A stretch of DNA of 42,444 nt from CAZPHU01 sp964419255 (GCA_964419255.1 CAYQOU010000036.1:1-42444), one strand, 5' to 3'; counted from the first letter of the stretch, positions 14,904 through 23,968 are shown. A program made the numbers and translations. The notes: generated from the sequence alone by a model not told the origin.

Positions 14904-16931
14904 ATGAAGAAAATCGGAAGCACCTCTCGTCTGGATTTCCTTTCTCCTCTTTCGGTTATTCCCGGTCTGGGTCCAAAGAGAATTTCCGCATTGCGAGAGA
15001 CGGGGGTTTGCAGTCTGGGAGATATACTGTACTATTTTCCCCGTCGTTACGAGGATCGATCTGTGATTACCCCGGCAGCAGATGCTGGAAAGTATCTGGG
15101 AAAAAACTGCTGCATTATTGGAGAAATAACTCGTACCCGAATAGAAAAAGGCAGACGTCCCCGTCTCCGAATACAGGTAACCGACCAATCCGGAAGCATA
15201 GAAGCTGTGTGGTTCCAAAGAGTCGCCTATTTCAGGAATTATTTGAAGAGCGGCATGCGAATCTTATTGACCGGTAAAATTTCCCGATATGGAAGTATAC
15301 AGATTGTGCATCCCAAGGTAGAAAGTCTGGGCTCAAAGAAACTTCCGGACGTTACTTTTCAACCAGTATACCCTCTTACGACCATGATGAGAGATGTAAA
15401 TCTCCAACAGAAAACGCTATCTTCCGCCGTCGGGTGGGTGTTTAAGAATCTTCGTCAGTATCCACATATTCTACCCGAGTCCATCGAGAAAAAGAAGCGG
15501 TTTCCTCAGCTGTCGGAATGCCTCAGACAGTTGCATTTCCCCGAGCAGCTTCATAAGGATAGAGCTTATAGAGACAGAATCATATATGAGGAGCTTTACC
15601 AGCTAGCCCTTTCGCTGAGATGGAGCAAACGAAAGTTTGCTCTTCCCGGCCGATGCATCTCTCCCGGCAACCTGCCGGACAGGCTTCGGGCGAGCCTGCC
15701 TTTTTCGCTGACCGGAGGACAGCAGCAGGCAATTTCCACTCTGCTGAAGGAGGTTGAGAGCCCCAAAAGGATGCACAGACTTTTGCAAGGTGATGTCGGG
15801 TGCGGGAAAACGGTCGTTGCGTTATTTGCGGCTCTCGGGTCTTTAAATGAGGGTTATCAGGTCGCCTGGTTGACTCCAACCGAAATTCTCGCTCGCCAGA
15901 CGCACAACACGGTAAGTAAGCTGTTATCACCTCTCGGGATAAGTGTCGATTTACTGATTGGCAGTACTCCAGCCGAAACAAAGCGTGCGATAAGGACACG
16001 CCTGCGGACCGGAGGGCCGGGCTTTGTAATCGGTACTCATGCACTCATACAATCTTCAATGAGCTTTAAAAGACTGGGAATTATCATAATTGATGAGCAA
16101 CATCGCTTTGGGGCCGAGCAGCGATTACGTCTTCAGGAGCAGGATCCCAGCGCAGATTTTCTTCTCATGTCAGCGACTCCTATACCTCAAACCCTTGCTC
16201 AGACCCTTTACGGAGATCTTGAAATCACCACCATAGACGACCTTCCAGCCGGAAGAAAACCGGTGAAGACCTACCTGGTACCTAATCATAAAAAAGAGGA
16301 TATGTACTCATTCCTTCACCGTGAAATCATTCAAAAAGAAGGACAGGTATTTTACATCGTACCCCGCATTGGTAGCGATGATGAAGAAGAGCTGAATCAG
16401 CCGCTGCAAACGGTTGGAGATGTACAGACAGTCTACAAACAGCTTCAGAAAACCATTCTTTCAGATGTGCCCACCGGTTGTATCCACGGGCGCCAAACAA
16501 CTCAGGTGCAGGAAGAGACGATGCAACGATTCGTCCAAAAAGAGTACAAGCTTCTGATCGCAACCACCATAGTTGAGGTGGGTGTAGACATTCCGGATGC
16601 CACCGCAATCATTATCGAAAATGCCGAGCGATTCGGCCTCAGCCAGCTGCACCAGTTGCGAGGACGTGTAGGTCGCAATCAAAAGGAGTCTTTTTGTTTT
16701 CTCCTAACCAATCCAGCGGAAAGTGGTGATTCCGAAGTGAGAATGAAGAAGTTTTGCGGCTCCCATGACGGGTTTCAAATAGCAGAGCTTGATCTTTCTC
16801 TCCGCGGCCCGGGTGAAGTAGATGGGTTTCGGCAAAGTGGATGGGATGATCTGAAAATGGCCGATATCATCCGGGATGCCCACATATTTAAAGAGATCCA
16901 AAAGGAGCTGGACCTTCTCCTCACCAGATAA
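14904..16931 (+). CDS. recG: ATP-dependent DNA helicase RecG
   Basis: RecG remodels stalled replication forks and branch-migrates Holliday junctions. This 675-residue protein has the wedge/OB domain first (about 60-140), preceded by a helix-hairpin segment (VIPGLGPKRISALRETGV). The superfamily 2 helicase core follows, with Walker A GDVGCGKT at 296-303, DEQH at 397-400, SATPIPQTLA from 423 and the motif VI-like QLRGRVGR near 581. The DEQHRFG box is the form found in RecG. It is somewhat shorter than E. coli RecG (693 residues) and shows no missing motif. It appears to be monocistronic, with a long gap on each side. Confidence 0.97.
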   Translation: MKKIGSTSRLDFLSPLSVIPGLGPKRISALRETGVCSLGDILYYFPRRYEDRSVITPAADAGKYLGKNCCIIGEITRTRIEKGRRPRLRIQVTDQSGSIEAVWFQRVAYFRNYLKSGMRILLTGKISRYGSIQIVHPKVESLGSKKLPDVTFQPVYPLTTMMRDVNLQQKTLSSAVGWVFKNLRQYPHILPESIEKKKRFPQLSECLRQLHFPEQLHKDRAYRDRIIYEELYQLALSLRWSKRKFALPGRCISPGNLPDRLRASLPFSLTGGQQQAISTLLKEVESPKRMHRLLQGDVGCGKTVVALFAALGSLNEGYQVAWLTPTEILARQTHNTVSKLLSPLGISVDLLIGSTPAETKRAIRTRLRTGGPGFVIGTHALIQSSMSFKRLGIIIIDEQHRFGAEQRLRLQEQDPSADFLLMSATPIPQTLAQTLYGDLEITTIDDLPAGRKPVKTYLVPNHKKEDMYSFLHREIIQKEGQVFYIVPRIGSDDEEELNQPLQTVGDVQTVYKQLQKTILSDVPTGCIHGRQTTQVQEETMQRFVQKEYKLLIATTIVEVGVDIPDATAIIIENAERFGLSQLHQLRGRVGRNQKESFCFLLTNPAESGDSEVRMKKFCGSHDGFQIAELDLSLRGPGEVDGFRQSGWDDLKMADIIRDAHIFKEIQKELDLLLTR

Positions 16932-17417
16932 TTTCCCACCTAAACTAAGTCAACAGAGCCGGAGAATCAAGGATTAAAGATCACGGAATTAAGACGCAAG
17001 AACAAATAACAGGAAAAAAAGGTGTACTTCCTCCACCGTACCCCGTGCCGCTTCAGCGAGTCCGGATATTGTAGACGATTATCTGGCAATGGAATCTAAT
17101 ACCTGTTGCTGAAAACTATTTTCTCAATCTAAAGAAAGTTAATGCAAAAAATCTGGAAAAGATTATCTTTCTTTGTATTCGGATCTATTTTTCAGCGCCT
17201 GGATTTTGCTGCAGACTGATTTCCCTCTCTTACATATAGCCATTTTCAGATTTCGGTTAAATATGCTCAAGAAGCAGCTGGGTTATTGGTATTTTTATGA
17301 CCAACTTTTTTTAAAATTGCCAAATATCTTAAACAAAATTATATGTCTTCAATCTATTTAGATATTATATTATGGTCGCGTCACCGGCACCGTTTTTAAA
17401 GGTAGAGGTGTAAAGTT
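16932..17417. other. Intergenic region between recG and glycosyltransferase
   Basis: This 486-base gap has no convincing gene; the short frames lack ribosome binding sites and resemble no family. The first third holds one copy of a dispersed repeat (about 16954-17060). The AT-rich last third before 17418 probably includes the promoter of the glycosyltransferase, with a TATTAT-like -10 near 17370. Confidence 0.4.
16954..17060. repeat. Dispersed intergenic repeat, copy 1
   Basis: This stretch shares an ordered series of words with 21993-22095: GAGCCG, an A-rich GATTAAGA/AAGATTCAAG block, then AAAAGGYGYRCTTCC, CCA, a CCCG block and GCTTCAGCG. Length and order agree although many bases differ. 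It looks like a diverged interspersed element. The homology was judged by eye only. Confidence 0.35.
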
Positions 17418-18953
17418 ATGATTGCCTGTGTGTTTGTTTATTGCTTGTATGTATTCTGTTCACTGCTGCTTCTGTGTTATGGTATGCAGTGTTATGTGTT
17501 AACGTACCTTTTTGTGCGAAGCAGAAAGCAACGTAGAGCCTGGCATTTTACCAGGATGGCTTATTTCAACGACAAACACACTGATAACGAGTATCCTACA
17601 GTTGTTACACAGCTTCCCATGTATAACGAAAAAACGGTTGCCACTCGCATCATAGAAGCCGCAGCCGCAATGGATTACCCGGCGAGTAAGCACGAAATAC
17701 AGGTCCTGGACGACAGCACCGATGAGACGGTTGGATATGTGGATGCTGCCGTAAGTCGTCTTAAAGCCAAGGGGGTGCGGATCTCGGTTATTCGACGATC
17801 CGACCGGACCGGCTTTAAAGCGGGTGCTTTGCAAAACGGCCTGAAATACACGACAGCTGATTTTGTAGTCATTTTTGATGCCGATTTCGTACCAAATCCC
17901 GATTTTCTAAAAAAATCTATTCCGTTTTTTCTGGATCGTCCGAGCCTGGGTCTTGTGCAGGGGCGCTGGACTCACCTCAATCGGGAAGCATCTCTGATCA
18001 CCCGCGGGCAGGCGATGGGCATAGATGGCCATTTTATGGTCGAGCAGGCTGCCAGGAGCTGGAACAACCTCTTCATGAACTTTAACGGGACTGCCGGAAT
18101 CTTTCGCCGCACTGCTATCGAAACTAGCGGAGGGTGGCAGCACGACACGCTTACCGAAGATATGGATCTTTCATATCGCATGCAATTAGCCAATTGGGAG
18201 ACGGAATACGTTCCGGATCTGGTTGTGCCCGCAGAGATTCCAGAAGACATAAATGCTTTTAAAAATCAACAATTCAGGTGGGCAAAAGGCTCGATACAGA
18301 CTGCCATAAAGATAATTCCACTTCTTCTCCAGAAAAAAATTCCTGCATTCAAATTCATTCAGGCGGTTTTGCATTTGACCCATTACGTCGTACATCCGCT
18401 CATGCTCATGATGGCGATCTTAACCATGCCGGTTCTACATTTTATAAAAATAAATTTGCCTCTGCCTCTTTTTGCCTCCATTGTGCTAGCAATGATAATC
18501 GCCTCCAGCGGCCCCTCCACTATGTATCTTGTATCGCAGCACTTCTTGGGGATGTCCAAGAGGAAAACGCTTCTGCTGATTCCGGCATTAATGCTGATAG
18601 GAACGGGATTGGCCGTTAATAACGGAAAGGCTGTTTTGGAGGCTATCCTACGCAAACATTCACCTTTTCACCGAACACCCAAAAGGGGACAGAACAATGG
18701 CAGATCATACAAGCCGATAAAAGACATCACGTGTGTCATCGAGGTACTTCTCGGATTGTATTGTATGGCAAGTCTCTACATGTTTATGGGGTATACAAAT
18801 TTTGTAGTGAGCCCGTTTCTGATGCTTTATGCTTCCGGCTTCCTTTTCGTCGGATTCCTGTCTTTCATACACTTTCGACATCCGAATCTGATTGACAGGC
18901 CCCTAAACATGATAATGCAAAACACCTCACGCCCTAAACCGCGGATTTCCTGA
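17418..18953 (+). CDS. Membrane-bound processive glycosyltransferase (GT2, cellulose synthase-like)
   Basis: This 511-residue inner-membrane glycosyltransferase has one or two N-terminal membrane helices (about 4-33), then a cytosolic GT2 catalytic domain. The four hallmarks of processive GT2 enzymes are present: D98-D99 (LDDSTD), D154-x-D156 (FDADF), T246-E247-D248 and Q284-Q-F-R-W288. Several membrane helices follow (about 310-345, 350-385, 395-415, 430-490). It resembles the CESA-CaSu-A2/glucomannan-synthase-like branch that makes beta-linked glycans. No PilZ domain is visible, so c-di-GMP control through this protein is not indicated. The substrate cannot be told from sequence. It stands alone in the window, with no partner synthase subunit next to it. 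Confidence 0.9.
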   Translation: MIACVFVYCLYVFCSLLLLCYGMQCYVLTYLFVRSRKQRRAWHFTRMAYFNDKHTDNEYPTVVTQLPMYNEKTVATRIIEAAAAMDYPASKHEIQVLDDSTDETVGYVDAAVSRLKAKGVRISVIRRSDRTGFKAGALQNGLKYTTADFVVIFDADFVPNPDFLKKSIPFFLDRPSLGLVQGRWTHLNREASLITRGQAMGIDGHFMVEQAARSWNNLFMNFNGTAGIFRRTAIETSGGWQHDTLTEDMDLSYRMQLANWETEYVPDLVVPAEIPEDINAFKNQQFRWAKGSIQTAIKIIPLLLQKKIPAFKFIQAVLHLTHYVVHPLMLMMAILTMPVLHFIKINLPLPLFASIVLAMIIASSGPSTMYLVSQHFLGMSKRKTLLLIPALMLIGTGLAVNNGKAVLEAILRKHSPFHRTPKRGQNNGRSYKPIKDITCVIEVLLGLYCMASLYMFMGYTNFVVSPFLMLYASGFLFVGFLSFIHFRHPNLIDRPLNMIMQNTSRPKPRIS

Positions 18954-18959
18954 CATCTT

Positions 18960-19009
18960 TAACCTGAATTGTTTGAATCGCAGCAACAAGCGTCGTCCTA
19001 TTCAGGTTA
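18960..19009. terminator. Inverted repeat after the glycosyltransferase gene
   Basis: TAACCTGAAT (18960-18969) is complemented exactly by ATTCAGGTTA (19000-19009), with a 30-base loop. It lies between the convergent ends of the glycosyltransferase and the small minus-strand gene, whose stop codon is inside the right arm. The loop is long and no clear T-run follows, so a terminator role is only possible. Confidence 0.3.
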
Positions 19010-19204
19010 CAAATTTTCCGGATCAGCCGAGTCACAGAAGACCGGTGCAAGCTCTTCCACAATACCCCACAGTACTTTATCAGTGGAATAGTACCCGTTA
19101 TTTATTCGTCTGATGAGTGCCGCAAGATAGCGTTCCCTTGCTTTTTCATCGCGCCAGAGGAAACGTCCCTTCCGAACAGCAGGATTTTCTCTGTTAGGTT
19201 CCAT
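19007..19204 (-). CDS. Small FlgM-like protein
   Basis: The first usable start is the ATG at 19204, preceded by AAGGAAGAG with 5-base spacing. It gives a 65-residue protein. A longer upstream frame (to 19354) has no ribosome site and an implausible Cys/Tyr-rich start, so I reject it. The core ARERYLAALIRRINNGYYSTDKVL resembles the C-terminal sigma-binding part of FlgM-type anti-sigma factors, where a helix is followed by an I-x-x-G-x-Y-x-x-D turn and another helix. FlgM would bind the flagellar sigma factor FliA. The match is by pattern only, and no flagellar gene is in the window. The divergent neighbour is an HD-GYP protein, which would fit motility control. Confidence 0.5.
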   Translation of the reverse strand: MEPNRENPAVRKGRFLWRDEKARERYLAALIRRINNGYYSTDKVLWGIVEELAPVFCDSADPENL

Positions 19205-19386
19205 TCGAACTCTTCCTTGATGGTGATTTAAAATGCATCCATGCTTATACAAGTATCGACAGGATGAAAGTGATGCTTTAGAATAATGGAAAAAAATTGA
19301 GACAAAAATGTAAATGTACCTTTGTGGAAAGCGGACTTTTATGATAGAATGCAAAGTGAATGGGTTTATGATGCCGGTGCCGCGGG

Positions 19387-20601
19387 TTGCTTTTACCCGA
19401 TTATCGAAAAGTATATAAACGTATGGTTCAATACGCCTTAGATGATGTTACCGACGATATGATTCTGGCAGAATCGATTTTTTTGCCCTCGGGTGAGCTT
19501 TTGCTTGCCGCGGGCTATCGCCTCAAGAGCCGGTATCGTCAGCGGCTAAAACAGCTCGGCTATAACACAGTTGCAATAGAGGTCAAAGGTACGGAGAAAA
19601 TACAGCCGGAGCAGATCATCAGCGATCATCTCCAACGCGAGCTGACACACGCTGTTAATGTGTCCTCACAGACAATGCTGGAGATTATTCGAATCCGAAA
19701 AGACGGTACACAAACGATTCAACAGATAATACGGGAAAACAAACAGCGTCTAAACAGCTTTCTGCACAAATCCGGTCTTCTCCAGCACATCGAAACCCTT
19801 ATCGATCAGGTGCTCAGTCAACCGTCAGTTGTTCTGAACATGATAAAATTACAGGAAAATCAGCAATCTCTTTTCACCCATGCAATCGCGGTAACCATAA
19901 CCGCCCTGTGTCTGGGACGGGTTTTTCGCTTCTCGCGGGATGAGATGAAACAGCTTGCCGTGGGGGCCATGAACTATGACCTGGGTCTGGTGGCCATTCC
20001 TGCAGAGATACTGAAGAAAAATGGCGCGTTTACTCCCGAGGAATTCGAAATCTACAAGAGACATACCGTTTACGGGTATCTGATGCTTTCGCAAAATCCC
20101 GCAATCGCCGCCACCAGCGCCGCCATTGCCCTTCAACATCATGAAAACCAGGATGGGAAAGGGTTTCCCCGTGGTCTCAAAGGTGAAAATCTCCTGCCGG
20201 AAAAAGATTTTTTGCGAAAAAACATCATACATAGATTTGCAGAAATCGTAACCGTTGCAGATGAATACAACATGATGACAACCGGGCGGATGTGCCAGAA
20301 GGTTCATGCAAAAGATGCCATTAAGGTGTTAGTTGAAAAATCGGGTAAGGTTTTCAACCGGGAAATCGTAAAACGTCTGGTCTCGATCGTCCCGATTTTC
20401 CCGGTTGGAAGCAGAATCAGAGTGAGTAAAAGCAATGATCCACGCCAGGTGGGTTTAATAGGTGTCGTGGCAAAGGATAACCCCGGAAACCTCGAGAGAC
20501 CACAAATCATTCTCTATGAGGATCAGAAAAGAAAACGCTTAACACCTCTACTCATAGACCTGCGTATGACACCCGAGATTCACATAGAGCTTATTTCATG
20601 A
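19387..20601 (+). CDS. HD-GYP-type protein with altered metal-site residues
   Basis: This protein of up to 404 residues has an N-terminal DUF3391-like region (about 14-90) and an HD-GYP-like domain (about 155-350). HD-GYP proteins are c-di-GMP phosphodiesterases that need a bi- or tri-iron site. H165, H226, H251, H252 and D256 are kept. The central HD motif reads Y197-D198-x-G200-L201 instead of HD-x-GK, and the GYP motif reads GFP (259-261). Loss of the metal His and of the Lys suggests weak or no hydrolysis and perhaps a binding role. The C-terminal part (about 335-404) is a small beta-rich extension. The start is uncertain: TTG at 19387 or ATG at 19423 (first conserved residues MVQYALDDV), neither with a strong Shine-Dalgarno. 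Confidence 0.85.
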   Translation: MLLPDYRKVYKRMVQYALDDVTDDMILAESIFLPSGELLLAAGYRLKSRYRQRLKQLGYNTVAIEVKGTEKIQPEQIISDHLQRELTHAVNVSSQTMLEIIRIRKDGTQTIQQIIRENKQRLNSFLHKSGLLQHIETLIDQVLSQPSVVLNMIKLQENQQSLFTHAIAVTITALCLGRVFRFSRDEMKQLAVGAMNYDLGLVAIPAEILKKNGAFTPEEFEIYKRHTVYGYLMLSQNPAIAATSAAIALQHHENQDGKGFPRGLKGENLLPEKDFLRKNIIHRFAEIVTVADEYNMMTTGRMCQKVHAKDAIKVLVEKSGKVFNREIVKRLVSIVPIFPVGSRIRVSKSNDPRQVGLIGVVAKDNPGNLERPQIILYEDQKRKRLTPLLIDLRMTPEIHIELIS

Positions 20602-20613
20602 TTTTTTTGACGA

Positions 20614-21699
20614 CTATATCTCCATATTCATGACCTGACGGACCTCACTGAGAGTTTTCTGAGCAACATCCCGCGCCTTTTCTATTCCTTTGCGTAACCT
20701 GCCCAGAATATATCCCTTATCGGCTTCCAGTTTTTTTCTTCTTTGCCGCAGTGGTCGAAGATACTCGTTTAACGCTTCTGTCAGGGTGCCTTTGAGCACT
20801 TTGCCTCCACCATCGCCTATTTCTTCGGCGATGCTACCGGGTTCTTTTCCTGTTGCAAGAGAAATCAGAAGAAGAAGGTTGGAAACTTCCGGACGACTGA
20901 CAGGATCAAAGGTGATATGCCTGTCAGAATCGGTTTTGGCTCTCTTGATCAGCTGGGCCGTTTCATCTTCAGATGCGCAGAGCATGACGGCATTGTTTCT
21001 GCTTTTGCTCATCTTCTGTGAACCATCAAGACCCAAAATAAGCGGCGCCTTACTCAGAAGAGGCTGTGGTTCAGGGAAAACCGGGTGTTTGCCGCCAAAT
21101 CGGTCATTAAATCTCCTGGCTATAGTTCGGGTCAGCTCCAAGTGTGGTAGCTGATCCTTACCTACAGGAACAACGGTTGCCTTACAGAACAAAATATCCG
21201 CAGCCTGATGAACGGGATAAGTATACATGCCCGCATTAATACTCTTCTGACCCGACGCCTGGATCTCCTCTTTTACCGTCGGATTGCGATCCAGTTCAGC
21301 GTTTGTCACTAGCGTCAAAAACGGCAGAAGCAGCTGATTGAGTTCGGGAACGTGGCTGTGAGGAAAGATACATGTCCTGTCGATATCCGGATTCAGTCCT
21401 GCCGCAATGTAATCTATCGTTAGCTGAATCACATTATCTGAGATATTTTCGAACGTATCTCTGTCGGTCAGAACCTGGTAGTCAGCAATTACGATAAAGG
21501 TTTCGACACCCAGCTCCTGCAGACGAACACGATTCTGCAGAGAGCCGAACAGATGACCGATGTGCAGTCGCCCGGTCGGACGGTCACCTGTTAACACTCG
21601 GTATTTCCGGGGACTCTTCTGGAGATCCGCCTCGAGCCGATTACTTCTTTCCACTGTCGCTTCGAATGTACCGTAATCAATGCTATCTAATCCTGCCAT
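20614..21699 (-). CDS. trpS: Tryptophanyl-tRNA synthetase
   Basis: This class Ic aminoacyl-tRNA synthetase charges tRNA-Trp. The adenylate-binding signatures are PTGRLHIGH ending at residue 49 and KMSKS at 229-233. The conserved YPVHQAADIL and GKDQLPHLELTR segments between them form the ATP/Trp pocket. The length (361) is slightly above the usual 330-340 because of an N-terminal extension of about 32 residues before the first strand (YRVLTGDRPTG). The gene converges with the HD-GYP gene, with only 12 bases between the stops. No T-box or other leader could be recognised in the 417 bases upstream. Confidence 0.96.
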   Translation of the reverse strand: MAGLDSIDYGTFEATVERSNRLEADLQKSPRKYRVLTGDRPTGRLHIGHLFGSLQNRVRLQELGVETFIVIADYQVLTDRDTFENISDNVIQLTIDYIAAGLNPDIDRTCIFPHSHVPELNQLLLPFLTLVTNAELDRNPTVKEEIQASGQKSINAGMYTYPVHQAADILFCKATVVPVGKDQLPHLELTRTIARRFNDRFGGKHPVFPEPQPLLSKAPLILGLDGSQKMSKSRNNAVMLCASEDETAQLIKRAKTDSDRHITFDPVSRPEVSNLLLLISLATGKEPGSIAEEIGDGGGKVLKGTLTEALNEYLRPLRQRRKKLEADKGYILGRLRKGIEKARDVAQKTLSEVRQVMNMEI

Positions 21700-21992
21700 A
21701 GATATAAACCTTTCTTAATCAGTTGAGCCGACAGATACGCCGCCACGGATGTTTTGAGGCCTGAGTTGAGCGGCTCTGAGCAGATAAACCGTGTATTGCC
21801 TCGAGAAAAGAAGGGCTGCAAGCATTTCGCGCATGCCCTGCCAAGATTTTTCAAGATCGCCGATGCACTTATGCCATAGGCTTGGGCGACTCACCGCCAT
21901 AGAATCGCTCCATTCAGGTTAGAACATGATGGATCGGAATCTGCCATCAAAAACTACAAAATGGCATCGGAAAAAAGTTACACCGAATCCGG

Positions 21993-22095
21993 CTGAGCCG
22001 AAGATTCAAGATTCCAGGATCAATCAGAAGTTAACACACATTACGAATAGTACGACAAAAGGCGCGCTTCCCCCACTCCCGTTTTGCTTCAGCGG
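21993..22095. repeat. Dispersed intergenic repeat, copy 2
   Basis: This is the partner of the element at 16954-17060, with matching words in the same order, including GAGCCG, the AAAAGG-CG-CTTCC block and GCTTCAGCG. Its end overlaps the 22078-22104 hairpin. The relation was judged by eye. Confidence 0.35.
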
Positions 22096-22104
22096 GAAAA
22101 CGGG
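22078..22104. terminator. Hairpin after dus
   Basis: CCCGTTTT (22078-22085) and AAAACGGG (22097-22104) form a perfect 8-bp stem with an 11-base loop. It lies 13 bases after the end of the minus-strand dus gene. No T-run follows on that strand, so it may act as a 3' stabiliser rather than a true terminator. Confidence 0.35.
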
Positions 22105-22116
22105 TGCCGATACCAT

Positions 22117-23127
22117 CTAAACACCTGAAACCGACGGGTGAAGAACAACCCGTGGGGGGCTGTCAAAAAACTTTCGTGCATGAGAGATTATCTGTTTTAG
22201 GGAAGAGGCATTCTGTATACCGGAAAAAAACTGGTGCCCGTAGAAAAAGTTTCGCGCAAAGTATGCGGAAAACTGTTTGATTCGTCCCACGGCTTTTGTT
22301 TCCGGGAAATCTTCCTGAACATATGAGCAGTAGCGTTCCCACACCTCTGCGTAATCGACATTAAGATTCGAGCCGCTAAATTCCGTGAAAATCCATGGCT
22401 TTACAACAGCCATTCTACCGATCATTATCCCTTTTATTTTGCCGAAATATTTCGCATGCTTCTGCAGGACATCGGGAGAGCCTATATCGCCACTTGCGAT
22501 AACCGGTACGCGCACCTGATTGGCGATCCATGGCAGGTACCGCCAACGAGCAAGACGTTTGAACTTTTCTTTGAAAAAGCGGGGATGAACGATAATCGCA
22601 TCGATTCCTTCGTCCTCCAAAAGACGCATTCGTTCCGAAAACGATTGCTGCCAGTCTTGCGGATCGCCTCCGAGTCGACACTTTGCCGTCAGTATTCCGG
22701 ACCAGGCTTTGCGCACGCGTCTTACGACTTGCTGCAGACGGGGCGTATCCACAAAAAGCATTGCTCCAGCCTGCTGTTTCCTGATCTCTGGGGCCGGACA
22801 TGCCAGGTTCAGATCGAGTGCCGCCGGATTGAGTGCAGCCACTCGCTCGATAACCGACTCAATGTTTTCTGTTCCTTTCAATAGCAGCTGGTACGCTACT
22901 TTGCCCTCCTGTTTTCTGCGTCTGGTAAATGGCGTCTGGCCGCATTTTTCATTAAGCAGAGCCGTACCCGAAAGCATCTCTGTATACAACGCCCCGTATC
23001 CTCCGAAATCTGCGACGAGTCTTCGAAAAGCCGAATGAGTCAGCCCAGCCATCGGAGCAAGAAAAAGAGGCGGCGTAAATTTTGTATTTTGAACATGTAA
23101 GGATACGCTACTATAATCACATACCAT
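22117..23127 (-). CDS. dus: tRNA-dihydrouridine synthase
   Basis: This FMN-dependent enzyme reduces uridine in tRNA D-loops. The TIM-barrel signature PLFLAPMAGLTHSAFR opens the domain, and the active-site Cys is in LNLACPAPEIRKQQAGAML. Phosphate-binding glycines occur in PVIASGDIGSPD and GIMIGRMAV. The frame is open up to 23238, which would overlap the upstream membrane-protein gene by 122 bases. I prefer the ATG at 23127, which reduces the overlap to 11 bases and gives 336 residues, the normal length. An ATG at 23151 is also possible, and neither has a clear Shine-Dalgarno. The barrel matches the Dus family broadly. I cannot assign it to DusA, DusB or DusC. Confidence 0.93.
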   Translation of the reverse strand: MVCDYSSVSLHVQNTKFTPPLFLAPMAGLTHSAFRRLVADFGGYGALYTEMLSGTALLNEKCGQTPFTRRRKQEGKVAYQLLLKGTENIESVIERVAALNPAALDLNLACPAPEIRKQQAGAMLFVDTPRLQQVVRRVRKAWSGILTAKCRLGGDPQDWQQSFSERMRLLEDEGIDAIIVHPRFFKEKFKRLARWRYLPWIANQVRVPVIASGDIGSPDVLQKHAKYFGKIKGIMIGRMAVVKPWIFTEFSGSNLNVDYAEVWERYCSYVQEDFPETKAVGRIKQFSAYFARNFFYGHQFFSGIQNASSLKQIISHARKFFDSPPRVVLHPSVSGV

Positions 23128-23968
23128 AAATGAGGATTTTCCAGAAGACATTTTTGAAAAGAATGCCTGCAATGAGGTACAGAATTGCCCCCGCCAGCCC
23201 CGTACACGCATAAACTCCCGTCGCATCGGGCGGTACAAAACTTTGGGAGTCGTGATTTAAACGAAAGCTGACAACCCGCGACAACCACCAGTCAGAGACA
23301 AGATATGTTCCCAATGGAAAGCATACACTTATGATCGCCCAACCGAACGCAAGAAAAGCAGGCAACTCCCACAAACGATTGGCGATGATCACATTGAGTA
23401 AAGCCATTGTGCACATCATGAACACCAGCGGCCGTATCGCCTCCTGTGTCCTTCTTGCACTTAAATCGCTAACCTTTGCATGTCGAATGAATCGATCGAT
23501 TTGTGAGGCTTTGAAACTGCTGCTGCGATTATGGCGGAGCAACTCGCTGCGCAATTGCGATGAAAGTTCGGCCAGCTCATCGATCCAGAATGGAAATCGA
23601 ATTTTTTCGCCCCCCGCCGAGAGCACCCCGTAGCCAAAAATACCTAAATTCCTGAAATAAAAGCGGGTAACAGAGGCAAATGGTATGATAATTGTTTTAT
23701 TTGGCGAGTTTCTGGTGATAGTGTCTTCTTTGAGGATAAACGCTGTTTCTCTAAATTCTCTGTAGAAAGACAACGCTATGATCCCCAGAAGTACCACAGT
23801 AAAGGAAAGGAAAAACGTAACCCTGATAAGCGGCCCAATCGGAAAATAGAACATCAGATGCGCCGCAACAGGCAACATCCATATAAACAGGCCAAATATT
23901 ATGCCGGCAACGATAATGTAACTATCCGGTTTACGGAGGAATGTATGGTAGCGATAGATTTTTTCCAT
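23117..23968 (-). CDS. Hypothetical membrane protein with possible PH-like domain
   Basis: This 283-residue integral membrane protein has predicted helices at about 16-36, 48-67, 180-198, 203-225 and 250-275. Between the second and third helices is a soluble beta-rich segment (FILKEDTITRNSP, then IIIPFASVTRFYFRN, ending in a helix around 128-143). It resembles a bacterial PH-like domain, as in membrane proteins of the DUF304/bPH group. No catalytic motif is visible. It precedes dus on the same strand with a slight overlap, so the two are probably co-transcribed. Its function is unknown to me. Confidence 0.7.
   Translation of the reverse strand: MEKIYRYHTFLRKPDSYIIVAGIIFGLFIWMLPVAAHLMFYFPIGPLIRVTFFLSFTVVLLGIIALSFYREFRETAFILKEDTITRNSPNKTIIIPFASVTRFYFRNLGIFGYGVLSAGGEKIRFPFWIDELAELSSQLRSELLRHNRSSSFKASQIDRFIRHAKVSDLSARRTQEAIRPLVFMMCTMALLNVIIANRLWELPAFLAFGWAIISVCFPLGTYLVSDWWLSRVVSFRLNHDSQSFVPPDATGVYACTGLAGAILYLIAGILFKNVFWKILIYGM

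Larger units (their letters stand above)
21700..22116. other. Intergenic region between dus and trpS
   Basis: There is no supported gene in these 417 bases; a 61-codon minus-strand frame at 21715-21900 has no family resemblance. It should contain the trpS promoter. It also contains the second copy of a dispersed repeat (21993-22095) and a CCCGTTTT/AAAACGGG hairpin at 22078-22104. Confidence 0.4.

Noticed and set aside
19205..19354. Longer N-terminus for the FlgM-like gene
   Set aside because: The extra 50 residues are Tyr/Ser/Phe-rich, lack a ribosome site and do not resemble the rest; the ATG at 19204 has a strong one.
21715..21900. 61-codon minus-strand frame upstream of trpS
   Set aside because: No recognisable family, weak start and composition similar to non-coding flank.
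22117..23238. Longest possible start of the dus gene at 23238
   Set aside because: It would overlap the upstream gene by 122 bases, and the extra residues do not match the family's start.
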